Origin: Bradyrhizobium tropiciagri
GTDB taxonomy: Bacteria; Pseudomonadota; Alphaproteobacteria; Rhizobiales; Xanthobacteraceae
Length of the DNA: 64,000 nucleotides
Reading direction: 5' to 3'
Assembly: GCF_018130505.1 (NCBI RefSeq)
Contig: NZ_JAFCKH010000008.1
Location: 310,001-374,000 of the forward strand
Below are positions 17,619 to 26,778 of this stretch, in pieces; positions within the stretch are counted from its first letter, which is position 1, and each line of letters starts with the position of its first letter. Both the position numbers and the translations under genes were made by a program. The notes under the pieces were generated by a model that worked only from the letters and a program-made list of their open reading frames with translations, had not been told where the DNA came from and ran no database searches.

Positions 17619-18509
17619 ATGGCGTATGAGACGATCAAGTACGAGGTCGACGAGCAGATTCTCACGATCACGCTGAACCGGCCCGACAAGCTCAACGCCT
17701 TCAACGCCACGATGCAGCAGGAGCTGATCGACGCGTTCGACAAAGCCGACAAGGACGACGGCGTCAGGGCCATCATCGTGACGGGCGCGGGCCGCGGCTT
17801 CTGCGCCGGCGCCGACCTCTCCTCCGGCGCCAACACCTTCGACCGCGACGCGCGGCGTGGCCCGGTCAAGCGCAACGCCGACGGCAGCGTCGACTACTCC
17901 GATCCGCAGGTGCGCGACGGCGGCGGCCAGGTGACGCTGCGCATCTTCAAGTGCCTGAAGCCCGTGATTGCCGCGGTGAACGGCCCGGCGGTCGGCATCG
18001 GCGTCACCATGCAGCTTGCGATGGACATCCGCATCGCGTCGGAGGCGGCGCGGTTCGGCTTCGTGTTCTCCCAGCGCGGCATCGTGCCCGAGGCCGCCTC
18101 GAGCTGGTTCCTGCCGCGCATCGTCGGTATCTCGCAGGCGCTGGAATGGTGCTATTCCGGCCGCGTGTTCCCGGCGCAGGAAGCGCTTGCCGGCCGGCTC
18201 GTCAGCAAGGTGGTGCCGCCGGACGATCTGCTGCCGACCGCGCGCGCGCTCGCCAGGGAGTTCGCGGCCAAGACCGCGCCGGTGTCGGTCGCGCTGATCC
18301 GCCAGATGATGTGGCGCATGATGGGCGCCGACGATCCGATGGAAGCGCACAAGGTCGACAGCCGCGGCATCTACGCCCGCGGCCGCTCCGACGACGTCAA
18401 GGAAGGCGTGGTCTCGTTCCTGGAAAAGCGTCCGGCGGAGTTCAAGAACAAGGTGTCGTCGGACATGCCCGACTATTTCCCGTGGTGGCAAGAGCGCGAC
18501 TATAAGTGA
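17619..18509 (+). CDS. Enoyl-CoA hydratase/isomerase family protein (crotonase)
   Basis: A 296-residue protein from ATG 17619, preceded by GAGAGGAA. Crotonase landmarks are ILTITLNRPDKLNAFN, the first oxyanion-hole segment FCAGADLS, the second in PVIAAVNGPAVGIGVTMQLAMDIRIASE, and a Glu in RGIVPEAASSWFLPRIVG. Family members hydrate, isomerise or hydrolyse acyl-CoA thioesters in the cytoplasm. The exact reaction is not readable. The stop overlaps the GTG start of a lipase-like gene, so the two are coupled. Confidence 0.92.
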   Translation: MAYETIKYEVDEQILTITLNRPDKLNAFNATMQQELIDAFDKADKDDGVRAIIVTGAGRGFCAGADLSSGANTFDRDARRGPVKRNADGSVDYSDPQVRDGGGQVTLRIFKCLKPVIAAVNGPAVGIGVTMQLAMDIRIASEAARFGFVFSQRGIVPEAASSWFLPRIVGISQALEWCYSGRVFPAQEALAGRLVSKVVPPDDLLPTARALAREFAAKTAPVSVALIRQMMWRMMGADDPMEAHKVDSRGIYARGRSDDVKEGVVSFLEKRPAEFKNKVSSDMPDYFPWWQERDYK

Positions 18510-19177
18510 ACGAACGGCGTCAAGCGGCGTCACCATCCGACGGCGTCGTCCTGCTGCACGGCATCAGCAGGACGGCGCGCTCGTTCCGCAGGATGGAGCT
18601 GGCGCTCCAAGACGCCGGCTTTGCCACCCTCAATCTCGACTACGACAGCCGGCGCAAGCCGCTCGATGCGCTGGCCGAGGATATTCATCCGGCCATCGAC
18701 CCGTTCGCGAACGGGCTCGGCGGCTCCATCCATTTCGTCTGTCATTCGATGGGCGGCCTGCTCGCCCGAGCCTATCTCGCCAGGCATCGTCCGCCACGCC
18801 TCGGCCGTGTCGTGATGCTGGGCACGCCGAACGGCGGCAGCGAGATCGCCGATCGCCTGAAGGATTTTCGTGCCTATCGCGCCTTGTTCGGTCCGGCAGG
18901 ACAGCAACTCGGCACGCGGCGCGATCCCGCCACCACAGCGCTACTGCCCGCAATCGATTATTCGCTCGGCATCATCGCCGGCAACCGCTCGATCTATCCG
19001 ATCACCTCGCTACCGCTGCCGCGGCCGCATGACGGGCGGGTGTCGGTGGCCAACACCAAGCTCGACGGCATGGCCGACCACATCGTGATCCCCGCCTCGC
19101 ATCCCTGGCTGGTGCGCAACGGCGAGGCGATCGTGCAGACAATCATGTTTTTGCAGGCAGGGACGTTTCGACATTAG
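18506..19177 (+). CDS. Alpha/beta hydrolase, lipase-like
   Basis: A 223-residue protein from GTG 18506, overlapping the crotonase stop (GTGA). It contains the oxyanion HG motif (VVLLHGISRTARSF) and the nucleophile elbow CHSMGG, as in triacylglycerol-lipase or PGAP1-like hydrolases. Candidates for the acid and base are Asp in LDGMADH and His in IVIPASHPW. No signal peptide is visible, so it is probably cytoplasmic. It may act on lipid or ester substrates that feed the crotonase step; that link is inferred from coupling only. Confidence 0.82.
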   Translation: MNERRQAASPSDGVVLLHGISRTARSFRRMELALQDAGFATLNLDYDSRRKPLDALAEDIHPAIDPFANGLGGSIHFVCHSMGGLLARAYLARHRPPRLGRVVMLGTPNGGSEIADRLKDFRAYRALFGPAGQQLGTRRDPATTALLPAIDYSLGIIAGNRSIYPITSLPLPRPHDGRVSVANTKLDGMADHIVIPASHPWLVRNGEAIVQTIMFLQAGTFRH

Positions 19178-19235
19178 CAGGCCGTGGCCCGCCCCCTAAA
19201 ATGTCGAAAACAACCCCATGCAAAGTAGCAGCCTC

Positions 19236-19322
19236 GTAGGGTGGGCAAAGCGACGCGTGCCCACCGCTCTTGCACTGCTCGGGATGGTGGGCACGTCGCT
19301 ATCGCTCCTTTGCCCACCCTAC
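19236..19322. repeat. Palindromic repeat, GTAGGGTGGGCAAAG family, copy 1
   Basis: Terminal arms GTAGGGTGGGCAAAG and CTTTGCCCACCCTAC lie around inner arms containing GTGCCCACC/GGTGGGCAC. The same repeat occurs at 37737-37823. It lies between convergent genes and may stop transcription from both sides. Confidence 0.85.
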
Positions 19323-19335
19323 ATGCTGCGATGTC

Positions 19336-20310
19336 CTATCGCGTCAGCAGCGCCACGCGGCCGATGGCCTTGCGGTCGATCAGGAGCCGCATCGCTTTCG
19401 CGAAATCCTCCAGCGGCAGGCGGTGTGAGATGTTCGGTCGCACCCTGCCCGCCTCGGCCCATTCGCTCAGCGCCTTGAACCTGACCTCGCCGAGCGCCGG
19501 CTCCTTGCGCACCGCCTCGCCGGCGCGAACGCCGAGCACGCTGGCGCCCTTGATCATCAAAAGATTGGTGCGCGCCAGGCCGATGCCGCCGGTGAAGCCG
19601 ACGACGAGGATGCGCGCGCCCCAGTTGATGCAGCGCATCGAGCTCTCGAACACCTCGCCGCCGACGGGATCGAACACGACGTCGGCGCCGCGGCCGTCGG
19701 TCAGGCGCTTGACGGCATCGCGGAACGGCTCGCGCTCATAGAGCACGAGATGATCCGCGCCGCGCGCTTTCGCGATCGTGAGCTTCTCCTCCGATGAGGC
19801 CGCCGCAATCACGGTGGCGCCGAGCAGCTTGCCGATCTCGACCGCGGCGAGCCCGACGCCGCCGCCGGCGCCATGCACCAGCAGCACCTCGCCGGGCTTG
19901 ATCTGCCCGCGGTCGATCAGTGCGTGATACGCCGTGCCGTGTGCGGCAAGGAACGTGGCGCCCTCCGCATAGTCGAAGGTCGACGGCACCGGCACGAGCT
20001 GCGATGGCGTCGCCACCGTCTCGTCGCAATAGGCGCCGAACCGCATCTTGACGATCACCTTGTCGCCGACGGCAACGCCGGTCGCCTGATTGACCTCGAC
20101 AACATCGCCAGCGGCCTCCGAGCCTGGCGTGAACGGCAGCGGCGGCTTGAGCTGGTACTCGCCCGCGGCCATCAGGATGTCAGGAAAGTTGATGCCGGCG
20201 GCGCGGATCGCGACGCGCACCTCGCCCGGCTTCAAGGGCGCCGAGGCGAAGTTTTCCAACTGCAGGCGCTCGGGCGGCCCGAGCTCACGGCAAACGACGG
20301 CTTTCGGCAT
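19336..20310 (-). CDS. NADPH:quinone oxidoreductase (zinc-free MDR family)
   Basis: A 324-residue protein. The N-terminal GroES-like domain starts MPKAVVCRELGPPERLQLE and includes AAGINFPDILMAAGEY. The Rossmann domain has LLVHGAGGGVGLAAVEIGKLLGATVIAAAS. No structural zinc Cys cluster is seen, so it fits the quinone-oxidoreductase branch. It reduces quinones or other enones with NADPH in the cytoplasm. The ATG overlaps by one base the stop codon of the HCCA-isomerase gene upstream, so it is the second gene of an operon. Confidence 0.93.
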   Translation of the reverse strand: MPKAVVCRELGPPERLQLENFASAPLKPGEVRVAIRAAGINFPDILMAAGEYQLKPPLPFTPGSEAAGDVVEVNQATGVAVGDKVIVKMRFGAYCDETVATPSQLVPVPSTFDYAEGATFLAAHGTAYHALIDRGQIKPGEVLLVHGAGGGVGLAAVEIGKLLGATVIAAASSEEKLTIAKARGADHLVLYEREPFRDAVKRLTDGRGADVVFDPVGGEVFESSMRCINWGARILVVGFTGGIGLARTNLLMIKGASVLGVRAGEAVRKEPALGEVRFKALSEWAEAGRVRPNISHRLPLEDFAKAMRLLIDRKAIGRVALLTR

Positions 20311-20921
20311 CAGGCGGCACTCGCCTTGCTGCGCGTCAGCGCCTCGCGGATCAGCGGCAGGCGGTCATTGCCGAAATACATGTCGGTCTTGCCGACGAAG
20401 ATGGTCGGCGAGCCGAAGCCGCCGCGCGCCATCACCTCGTCGGTGTTCGCCTTGAGCTGGTCCTTGATCGCCTGGTCGCCGATGCCGGCGAAGAATTTTG
20501 CCGGATCGATCCCGACCTTGGCGCAGATCTCGCCGAGCACGGCATCCTGCGAGATGTCCTTGTCATCGCCCCAATAGGCTTCGAACACCGCGCGGGCGAA
20601 TGGCACCATCCTGTCGTTGCCGAGCCAGATGCAGCCGCGCATCGCCTTGACGCTGTTCACCGGAAACACCGTCGGCGGCATCTTGATCGCAAGCCCGGCC
20701 GAGCGGGCCCAGTCGGCGAGATCCTTCTTCATGTAGCGCGCCTTCAGCGGCACCGGCGTCTCGCGCTGGGCATAGACCGACGGATTGACGGTGTTGAAGA
20801 TGCCGCCGACCAGGATCGGCCGCCAGCTGATCGGAGCGCCGAACTCCTTCGCCAGCGGCTGGATGTTGTGCCAGGCGAGATAGGTCCAGGGACTGGAGCA
20901 GTCGAAGAAGAATTCGATCAT
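20310..20921 (-). CDS. 2-hydroxychromene-2-carboxylate isomerase (DsbA-fold, GST kappa-like)
   Basis: A 203-residue protein starting MIEFFFDCSSPWTYLAWHNIQPLAKEFG, the family N-terminus with the catalytic Ser that binds glutathione. Further matches are INRP-like WRPILVGGIFNTVN and the C-terminal GGFGSPTIFVGKTDMYFGNDRLPLI. HCCA isomerases act in aromatic (naphthalene-type) degradation using glutathione, though many chromosomal copies have other roles. It precedes the quinone reductase gene. A GST gene lies upstream on the same strand, past a repeat. Confidence 0.9.
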   Translation of the reverse strand: MIEFFFDCSSPWTYLAWHNIQPLAKEFGAPISWRPILVGGIFNTVNPSVYAQRETPVPLKARYMKKDLADWARSAGLAIKMPPTVFPVNSVKAMRGCIWLGNDRMVPFARAVFEAYWGDDKDISQDAVLGEICAKVGIDPAKFFAGIGDQAIKDQLKANTDEVMARGGFGSPTIFVGKTDMYFGNDRLPLIREALTRSKASAA

Positions 20922-20957
20922 GGCGTTTCCTTTTGTATCGTTTGCGGTATTGCATCT

Positions 20958-21061
20958 CCGTCATCCTGAGGAGCGCGAAGCGCGTCTCGAAGGATCGACG
21001 GCCACCAGCGGGGCCGTGCATCCTTCGAGGCTCGCAAAGGGCTCGCACCTCAGGATGACGG
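20958..21061. repeat. Palindromic repeat, CCGTCATCCTGAGG family
   Basis: Outer arms CCGTCATCCTGAGG and CCTCAGGATGACGG flank an interior with further arms (CGAAGGATC... and ...ATCCTTCGAGG). It fills most of the gap between the GST and HCCA-isomerase genes, so it ends up in their shared transcript if they are cotranscribed. Confidence 0.8.
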
Positions 21062-21064
21062 GAC

Positions 21065-21769
21065 CTACGCCTTTCCACTCAACTCCTTCGCCCTCGCGCC
21101 GAACATGATCCTGCGCGTCTCCTCGTTGAACGGCTCCTTGACGAACTTGCCGATCGCAAGGCCCGCCTGCACCTGCGGGCGGGCGCGCACGGTCGCGTAC
21201 CACCGCTTGATGTGCGGGTAGTCGTCGAGGGTGAAGCCTTGCGCCTTGTGCGTCATGGTCCAGGGGAAGCAGGCGATGTCGGCGATCGAATAGTCCTTGC
21301 CCGCGATATAGGCGCCAGTGTTGCCGAGCTGGCGGTCGAGCACGCCGTAGAGCCGCGCCGTCTCGTCGCGGTAGCGCTCGATCGCATAGGGAATCTTCTC
21401 GGCCGCATAGAGTGCGAAATGGCCGTGCTGGCCGAGCATCGGCCCGAGGCCGCCCATCTGCCACATCACCCATTGGATGACGGTCGACCGCGCTCGCAAC
21501 TCCTGCGACAGGAAACGGCCGGCCTTGTCGGCGAGATAGATCAGGATCGCGCCGGTCTCGAACACCGAAAACGGGCCGCCGCCGTCGGCGGGCGCATGGT
21601 CGACGATCGCGGGGATCCGGTTGTTCGGGCTGATCGCCAGGAATTCGGGCCGGAACTGCTCGCCGGCGCGGATGTTCACCGGGATCACCGTGTAGGGCAG
21701 CCCCAGTTCCTCCAGCATGATCGAGATTTTCCAGCCGTTCGGCGTCGGCGCATAGTGCAGGTCGATCAT
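21065..21769 (-). CDS. Glutathione S-transferase family protein
   Basis: A 234-residue protein. The thioredoxin-like N-domain has HYAPTPNGWKISIMLEELGLPYTVIPVNI and the cis-Pro loop NNRIPAIVDH, with the glutathione-binding VFETGAILIYLADKAG. The helical C-domain contains GVLDRQLGNTGAYIAGKDYSIADIA. The TPNGWK sequence resembles the YfcG/YghU (Nu-class) type, whose members act as disulfide-bond reductases. It is probably cytoplasmic. It lies divergent from the MetE-like gene. Confidence 0.92.
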   Translation of the reverse strand: MIDLHYAPTPNGWKISIMLEELGLPYTVIPVNIRAGEQFRPEFLAISPNNRIPAIVDHAPADGGGPFSVFETGAILIYLADKAGRFLSQELRARSTVIQWVMWQMGGLGPMLGQHGHFALYAAEKIPYAIERYRDETARLYGVLDRQLGNTGAYIAGKDYSIADIACFPWTMTHKAQGFTLDDYPHIKRWYATVRARPQVQAGLAIGKFVKEPFNEETRRIMFGARAKELSGKA

Positions 21770-21868
21770 CGGCGTCCTATTCCCGCTCCCAGAGACTTTT
21801 GTTGTTCTGTACGGCGAGCATAGGACATGGCAGACAGGCGCTCAATCCGAACCGACCGGGAGGCTCCC

Positions 21869-22891
21869 ATGCTGTTTCCAACCACGATCGCAGGCTCCCT
21901 GCCCAAGCCGGAATGGCTGGCCGAACCGAACGTGCTGTGGGCGCCCTGGAAATCCGAGGGTGCCGAGCTCGTCCGCGCCAAGCGCGACGCCACGATGCTG
22001 GCGGTCAAGCTGCAGGAGGACGCCGGCGTCGACATCGTCACCGAGGGCGAGCAGGCGCGCCAGCATTTCGTGCACGGATTCCTGGAGCGGATCGAGGGCA
22101 TCGATTTCGCCCACAAGGTCGAGATGGGCATCCGCAAGGACCGCTATAAGGCGATGGTGCCGCAGGTGGTCGCACCGCTGCAACTCAAGGGCCGCGTCCA
22201 CGAGGGCGAGGCCCGCGTTGCGCGCGCCCATACCACGAACAGGCTCAAGTTCACGATGCCAGGCCCGATGACGATCATCGACACCATCGCCGACCAATAT
22301 TACGGCGACCGGGTCAAGATGGCATTCGCCTTCGCCGAGTTGCTGAACCAGGAGGCCAAGGCGCTGCAGGCCGACGGCGTCGATATGATCCAGTTCGACG
22401 AGCCGGCCTTCAACGTCTACATGGACGAGGTCCGCGACTGGGGTATCAAGGCGCTGGAGCGCGCCGCCGAAGGCCTGACCTGCGCCACCGCCGTGCACAT
22501 CTGCTACGGCTACGGCATCAAGGCCAACACCGACTGGAAGCAAACGCTCGGCGGCGAATGGCGGCAGTACGAGGAGACCTTCCCGGTGATCGACAAGAGC
22601 GCGATCCAGCAGGTCGCGATCGAATGCCGCAACTCGAAGGTGCCGCTGGAATTGCTAGCGGCGCTGCCCGGCAAGATCGTGCAGGCCGGCGTGATCGACG
22701 TCGCCAGCGACGAGGTCGAGACCGCCGAGGATGTCGTCAAGGTGATCGAGGCCGTGTCGAAATTCGTGCCGAAGAGCAACATCATCGCCACCACCAATTG
22801 CGGCATGGCGCCGATGCGGCGGGATATCGCCGAGGCCAAGCTGCTGGCGCTCGGTGCGGGCGCGAAGCTGGCGCGGCAGCGGCTGGCGTAA
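21869..22891 (+). CDS. MetE C-terminal-like methyltransferase (cobalamin-independent methionine synthase family)
   Basis: A 340-residue protein from ATG 21869, preceded by GGGAGG. It has only the catalytic TIM-barrel half of MetE. Candidate zinc ligands are His and Cys in AVHICYGYG, Glu/Cys in AIECRNSK and Cys in ATTNCGMAPM. DMIQFDEPAFNVY matches the MetE substrate-binding strand. Standalone short proteins of this type often use a different methyl donor from full MetE. It probably methylates homocysteine or a related thiol; the donor is not known. Confidence 0.88.
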   Translation: MLFPTTIAGSLPKPEWLAEPNVLWAPWKSEGAELVRAKRDATMLAVKLQEDAGVDIVTEGEQARQHFVHGFLERIEGIDFAHKVEMGIRKDRYKAMVPQVVAPLQLKGRVHEGEARVARAHTTNRLKFTMPGPMTIIDTIADQYYGDRVKMAFAFAELLNQEAKALQADGVDMIQFDEPAFNVYMDEVRDWGIKALERAAEGLTCATAVHICYGYGIKANTDWKQTLGGEWRQYEETFPVIDKSAIQQVAIECRNSKVPLELLAALPGKIVQAGVIDVASDEVETAEDVVKVIEAVSKFVPKSNIIATTNCGMAPMRRDIAEAKLLALGAGAKLARQRLA

Positions 22892-22911
22892 GAGGCCGCG
22901 CTGCCTCTGCT

Positions 22912-23064
22912 TCACCTCGCCCCGCCTGCGGGGAGAGATCGAAATTCAAGCAACGCTTGAATTTCGGGTGAGGGGGAGCCTCCGCGAACGCAACTGTCCC
23001 TTTGTGTGCGGAGAGAGCCCCTCACCCCAGCCCTCTCCCCGTAAGAACGGGGAGAGGGAGAAGG
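22912..23064. repeat. Composite repeat with CTCCCCGC/GGGGAGAG arms
   Basis: The segment holds CACCTCGCCCCGCCTGCGGGG, an internal 11-bp hairpin (GAAATTCAAGC/GCTTGAATTTC, 22931-22955), GTGAGGGGG and CCCTCACCCC, then CTCCCCGTAAGAACGGGGAG. Related copies are at 23689-23840 and 34227-34391. It separates the MetE-like gene from the convergent hypothetical gene. Confidence 0.75.
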
Positions 23065-23679
23065 TTACAGCGCGGCACTTGGATGGAGCACCGGCCGGTA
23101 GCCGGCGCGGAACGCGCGTACCGTCGATGGCGGTGTCAACAGCATGGCTTGGCTTGACACATCGGCCCGGCTGTAACCGCCGAACGACCAGCGCAGCGTC
23201 TTGCCATCAGTGACGAGATAGCTCTCTCCGTCGACCTGCACCATCGTGCCGTCAGGCAGTTCACCGAGCGGCACCGGCAGCGGATGCAGCCGCTTGCTGC
23301 CACGGTCGAGCCGCTCCGCGTGCAGCACCGCATCCATTGCCTTGACCTTCGCATCGCTCACGCCGTTGCCCTGCTCCCAAGCGGCGCGAAAACGCTTTGC
23401 ATCCTCGCGGCGGCAGTAGAAGCACGGCCGGTGACCGGCGGCGAAGGCAGTGGCTTCGTCGAGGAAGAACAACTCGGTCCAGCTCTGCCGGCTCATCACC
23501 ATGCGCCGTCGTCCCCTGAACTCGCAGACGCAGGTGAGCCAGGCCGGCGACGACCAACGCTTCTTCAACAGCGTCCGCGTCGCGGAATCATGGATGATGC
23601 CGCGATTGCCGGTGAAGGTGCCGCGATGGTCGGTGGCGACGATGTCGCCTGTCGGGGTGACGCGGTTCTGCAGGGGCAT
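23065..23679 (-). CDS. Conserved hypothetical protein with a CxxC pair (204 aa)
   Basis: Start ATG 23679 follows GGAGAAGAAAAG; reading further upstream would run into a palindromic repeat. The protein begins MPLQNRVTPTGDIVATDHRG. Notable segments are GNRGIIHD, SPAWLTCVCEFRGRRR, LFFLDEATAFAAGHRPCFYCRRED (a CxxC in a possible metal site) and a C-terminal VDGESYLVTDGKTLRWSFGGYSR. There is no signal peptide or membrane segment. I do not recognise the family. It lies downstream of gpt on the same strand. Confidence 0.8.
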   Translation of the reverse strand: MPLQNRVTPTGDIVATDHRGTFTGNRGIIHDSATRTLLKKRWSSPAWLTCVCEFRGRRRMVMSRQSWTELFFLDEATAFAAGHRPCFYCRREDAKRFRAAWEQGNGVSDAKVKAMDAVLHAERLDRGSKRLHPLPVPLGELPDGTMVQVDGESYLVTDGKTLRWSFGGYSRADVSSQAMLLTPPSTVRAFRAGYRPVLHPSAAL

Positions 23680-23688
23680 CTTTTCTTC

Positions 23689-23840
23689 TCCTTCTCCCCG
23701 CTTGCGGGGAGAAGGTCGGGATGAGGGGGGCGTTCCGCAAGGCCGGTCGGAATTGGACTCGTGGTGAGTCCCCCTCACCCGGATCGCATTCCGCTTCGCT
23801 GCATGCAATCCGACCTCTCCCCGCAAGCGGGGCGAGGTGA
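23689..23840. repeat. Composite repeat with CTCCCCGC/GCGGGGAG arms, copy 2
   Basis: CTTCTCCCCGCTTGCGGGGAGAAGGTCGG starts the element, which continues with ATGAGGGG, then GTCCCCCTCACCCGGAT, and ends CGACCTCTCCCCGCAAGCGGGGCGAGGT. It is very like 34227-34391. It fills the gap between the gpt stop and the hypothetical gene's ribosome site. Confidence 0.8.
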
Positions 23841-23843
23841 CTC

Positions 23844-24371
23844 CTACGCCGCCCCGTCGCGGATTGGCGGCTGGAACGACAGCGCGGTGTCCCACGGGAA
23901 GTAGATCCAGGTGTCCTGCGACACCTCGGTGATGTAGGTGTCGACCAGCGGGCGTCCCTTGGGCTTGGCATAGACAGTCGCGAAATGTGCGTCGGGCAGC
24001 AACTCGCGCACCAGCTTGCCGGTCTTGCCGGTGTCGACAAGGTCGTCGACGATCAGAAGACCCTTGCCTGTGCCGCCGCCGAGTTTTGCAGTTTGCTCCG
24101 AAATGCCCTTGAGCACTTTGAGATCGCCCTGCTTGTCATGGTCGTAACTGGCGACGCAGACGGTATCGATGACCCGCAAGCCAAGCTCACGCGCCACGAT
24201 CGCCGCCGGCACCAGCCCACCGCGGGTGATCGCGATGACCGCATGAAACGGCCCGACCTCGTTGAGCCGCCAGGTCAGCGCCCGGCAATCGCGATGGAAT
24301 TGATCCCACGAGACCGGGAACGGCCGGCCGGCGCGCTCCTGTGCAATCTGATCGGAGGGCTTGTCAGCCAT
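23844..24371 (-). CDS. gpt: Xanthine-guanine phosphoribosyltransferase
   Basis: A 175-residue enzyme. The PRPP-binding loop is [23 protein letters not shown], typical of type I phosphoribosyltransferases. [15 protein letters not shown] and [25 protein letters not shown] match bacterial XGPRT, and the C-terminal [14 protein letters not shown] matches its substrate-binding WxxPWxx segment. It salvages xanthine and guanine to XMP and GMP. It starts 1 bp after the cinA-like stop, so the two are an operon. Confidence 0.93.
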   Translation of the reverse strand: MADKPSDQIAQERAGRPFPVSWDQFHRDCRALTWRLNEVGPFHAVIAITRGGLVPAAIVARELGLRVIDTVCVASYDHDKQGDLKVLKGISEQTAKLGGGTGKGLLIVDDLVDTGKTGKLVRELLPDAHFATVYAKPKGRPLVDTYITEVSQDTWIYFPWDTALSFQPPIRDGAA

Positions 24372-24372
24372 A

Positions 24373-25128
24373 TCAACCCACCGCCGGCTTCTTCTGCGCA
24401 GCCTGCACCTGCTTCAGCATCTCCTTCACCGCGCCCATCGCGGCCGCGAGCTTCTCCGGATCGCGCGAGCGCACCACGAGGTTGGTGTTCGGCTTCTGGT
24501 TCTCGTCCTGGAACGGATAGCTGCCGATGATGGTGTCCGGATGCGCCTCGGCGATCGCCCGCAGCGGACCGCCGATGTCGCCCTCGCGCGCGTCGGCGCG
24601 CACCGAGTCGGACAGCATCCGCACGCCGGACTTCAGCGTCGGCGCCACGATGTCCATCATGGCCTGCATGATGGTGGGGATGCCGGCCATCACGATGACA
24701 TTGCCGAGCTTGAAGCCGGGCGCCAGGATGGTCGCGCTCTGGATCAGCTCGGCGCCGTCGGGCACGCGGGCCATCCGCAGCCGCGCCTCGTTGAGATCCT
24801 GCTCGCTCCAGCGCTCCCTGAACCGGGCCACCACGTCGGGGTGATGGTGGATCTCGACCCCGAACGCCTTCGCGACGCTGTCGGCGGTGATGTCGTCATG
24901 GGTCGGCCCGATGCCGCCGGTGGTGAACACGTAGGTGTAGCGATGCCGCAGCGCATCAAGGGCGGCGATGATGTCGGCCTCCTCGTCGGAGACGACACGC
25001 ACTTCCTTCAGGTCGATCCCGATATTGGTCAGGTATTCGGCGATGAAGCCGATATTCTTGTCCTTGGTCCGGCCGGACAGGATCTCGTCGCCGATCACCA
25101 GAAGCCCAGCCGTGACGATCTCGCTCAT
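24373..25128 (-). CDS. CinA N-terminal/molybdopterin-binding (MoaB/Mog-like) domain protein
   Basis: A 251-residue protein from ATG 25128. The COG1058 domain is clear: [43 protein letters not shown] and [22 protein letters not shown]. The C-terminal nicotinamide-nucleotide deamidase domain of full CinA is missing. In some CinA proteins this N-domain is an ADP-ribose pyrophosphatase, but the role of standalone copies is less clear. It is the first gene of a pair with gpt. Confidence 0.9.
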   Translation of the reverse strand: MSEIVTAGLLVIGDEILSGRTKDKNIGFIAEYLTNIGIDLKEVRVVSDEEADIIAALDALRHRYTYVFTTGGIGPTHDDITADSVAKAFGVEIHHHPDVVARFRERWSEQDLNEARLRMARVPDGAELIQSATILAPGFKLGNVIVMAGIPTIMQAMMDIVAPTLKSGVRMLSDSVRADAREGDIGGPLRAIAEAHPDTIIGSYPFQDENQKPNTNLVVRSRDPEKLAAAMGAVKEMLKQVQAAQKKPAVG

Positions 25129-25351
25129 GGTCTCATTCCCTAACTTGATCCCCTGACATTGCCGGTCCAATGCCTTGATGTCACGGGGTTTTGCCGTCGA
25201 ATTAAGCAGACCTCAGCCGGTTTTTCGGGCAGCTGCCAGATCACCCTTAGCAAAAGCCGACAGCCAATGCATATCGCGCTGGCCCGGCCCTTGCTACCAT
25301 CCCATCAAGTCATGCACTGTGTGGTGCGGCTTGGGAGGGCAGTCGGGCTTT

Positions 25352-26770
25352 ATGGCAGCAGCGTTCGATGAGATGAACGGCCTCGGGGGCGATCTCCGTC
25401 CGGCCTACCAGGAGCTCTCCCGCTGGCTCAAGGAGACGCCGCCGGATGCCCTCGAATATCGCCGCCAGGAGGCGGAGCTGCTGTTCCGTCGGATCGGCAT
25501 CACCTTCGCGGTCTATGGCGATGCCGAAGCCACCGAACGGCTGATCCCCTTCGACGTCATCCCGCGCATCATGTCGGCCAACGAATGGACGCTACTGGAG
25601 AAGGGCCTGAAGCAGCGCGTGCTCGCGCTCAACATGTTCCTCAAGGACATCTATCACGGCCGCGACATCCTGCGCGCCAACATCATCCCGGAGGACCTGA
25701 TCTTCCAGAACCCGGTGTTCCGCCCGGAGATGAACGGCCAGGACGTGCCGCACGACATCTACGTCCACATCGCCGGCATCGACATCATCCGCACCGATCC
25801 GGACAATTTCATCGTGCTGGAGGACAATGCGCGGACGCCATCCGGCGTGTCCTACATGCTGGAAAACCGCGAGATCATGATGCGGCTGTTTCCGGACCTG
25901 TTCGCCCGCCACCGCGTCGCGCCGGTGGAGCGCTATCCGGACGAGTTGCTCTCCGCGCTGCGCTCGGTGGCGCCGCACAGCGCCGCGGCCGAGCCAACGG
26001 TCGCGCTGATGACGCCGGGCGTCTACAACTCGGCCTATTACGAGCACTCGTTCCTGGCCGACAAGCTCGGCATCGAGCTCGTCGAGGGGCGCGACCTCGT
26101 CGTCAAGAACGACGAGGTGTTCATGCGCACCACCGAAGGGCTGAAGCGGGTCGACGTGATCTACCGCCGCGTTGACGACGACTTCCTCGATCCCCTCACC
26201 TTCCGGCCGGATTCCGCACTCGGCGTGCCCGGGCTGATGTCGGCCTATGCGGCCGGCAACATCACGCTCGCCAATGCGGTCGGCACCGGAATCGCCGATG
26301 ACAAGGCGATCTACTCCTACATGCCCGACATCGTGAAGTTCTACCTCAGCGAGGAGCCGATCCTGAAGAACGTGCAGACCTGGCGCTGCCGCGAGCCACA
26401 GGACCTTTCCTACGTGCTCGACAACCTCGCCGACCTCGTCGTCAAGGAGGTCCACGGCTCCGGCGGCTACGGCATGCTGATCGGCCCGGCCGCCACCAAG
26501 GCGACCATCGAGGCGTTCCGCGACAAGCTGAAGCGCGAGCCGGAAGGCTTCATCGCGCAGCCGACGCTGGCACTCTCGACCTGCCCGACCTGCACCGACA
26601 AGGGGCTGGCGCCGCGCCATGTCGACCTCCGCCCGTTCGTGCTGACCGGCAGCGAGCGCACCACGATCGTGCCCGGCGGCCTCACGCGCGTGGCGCTGAA
26701 GGAAGGTTCGCTCGTGGTCAATTCCAGCCAGGGCGGCGGCACCAAGGACACCTGGATACTGAGCGAGTAA
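25352..26770 (+). CDS. Circularly permuted ATP-grasp type 2 protein
   Basis: A 472-residue protein from ATG 25352, with GGGAGGG upstream. It begins FDEMNGLGGDLRPAYQEL and has the family core: VLEDNARTPSGVSYMLENREIMMR, DVIYRRVDDDFLDP, VHGSGGYGMLIGPAA and LRPFVLTG. These are the nucleotide-binding and metal-binding parts of the permuted ATP-grasp fold (COG2308). Such proteins are predicted peptide-forming amidoligases. The alpha-E gene follows after 8 bp. The alpha-E and transglutaminase genes next to it form the standard set, usually found with an Anbu protease, which lies at 32686. Confidence 0.93.
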   Translation: MAAAFDEMNGLGGDLRPAYQELSRWLKETPPDALEYRRQEAELLFRRIGITFAVYGDAEATERLIPFDVIPRIMSANEWTLLEKGLKQRVLALNMFLKDIYHGRDILRANIIPEDLIFQNPVFRPEMNGQDVPHDIYVHIAGIDIIRTDPDNFIVLEDNARTPSGVSYMLENREIMMRLFPDLFARHRVAPVERYPDELLSALRSVAPHSAAAEPTVALMTPGVYNSAYYEHSFLADKLGIELVEGRDLVVKNDEVFMRTTEGLKRVDVIYRRVDDDFLDPLTFRPDSALGVPGLMSAYAAGNITLANAVGTGIADDKAIYSYMPDIVKFYLSEEPILKNVQTWRCREPQDLSYVLDNLADLVVKEVHGSGGYGMLIGPAATKATIEAFRDKLKREPEGFIAQPTLALSTCPTCTDKGLAPRHVDLRPFVLTGSERTTIVPGGLTRVALKEGSLVVNSSQGGGTKDTWILSE

Positions 26771-26778
26771 TCGAGAGC

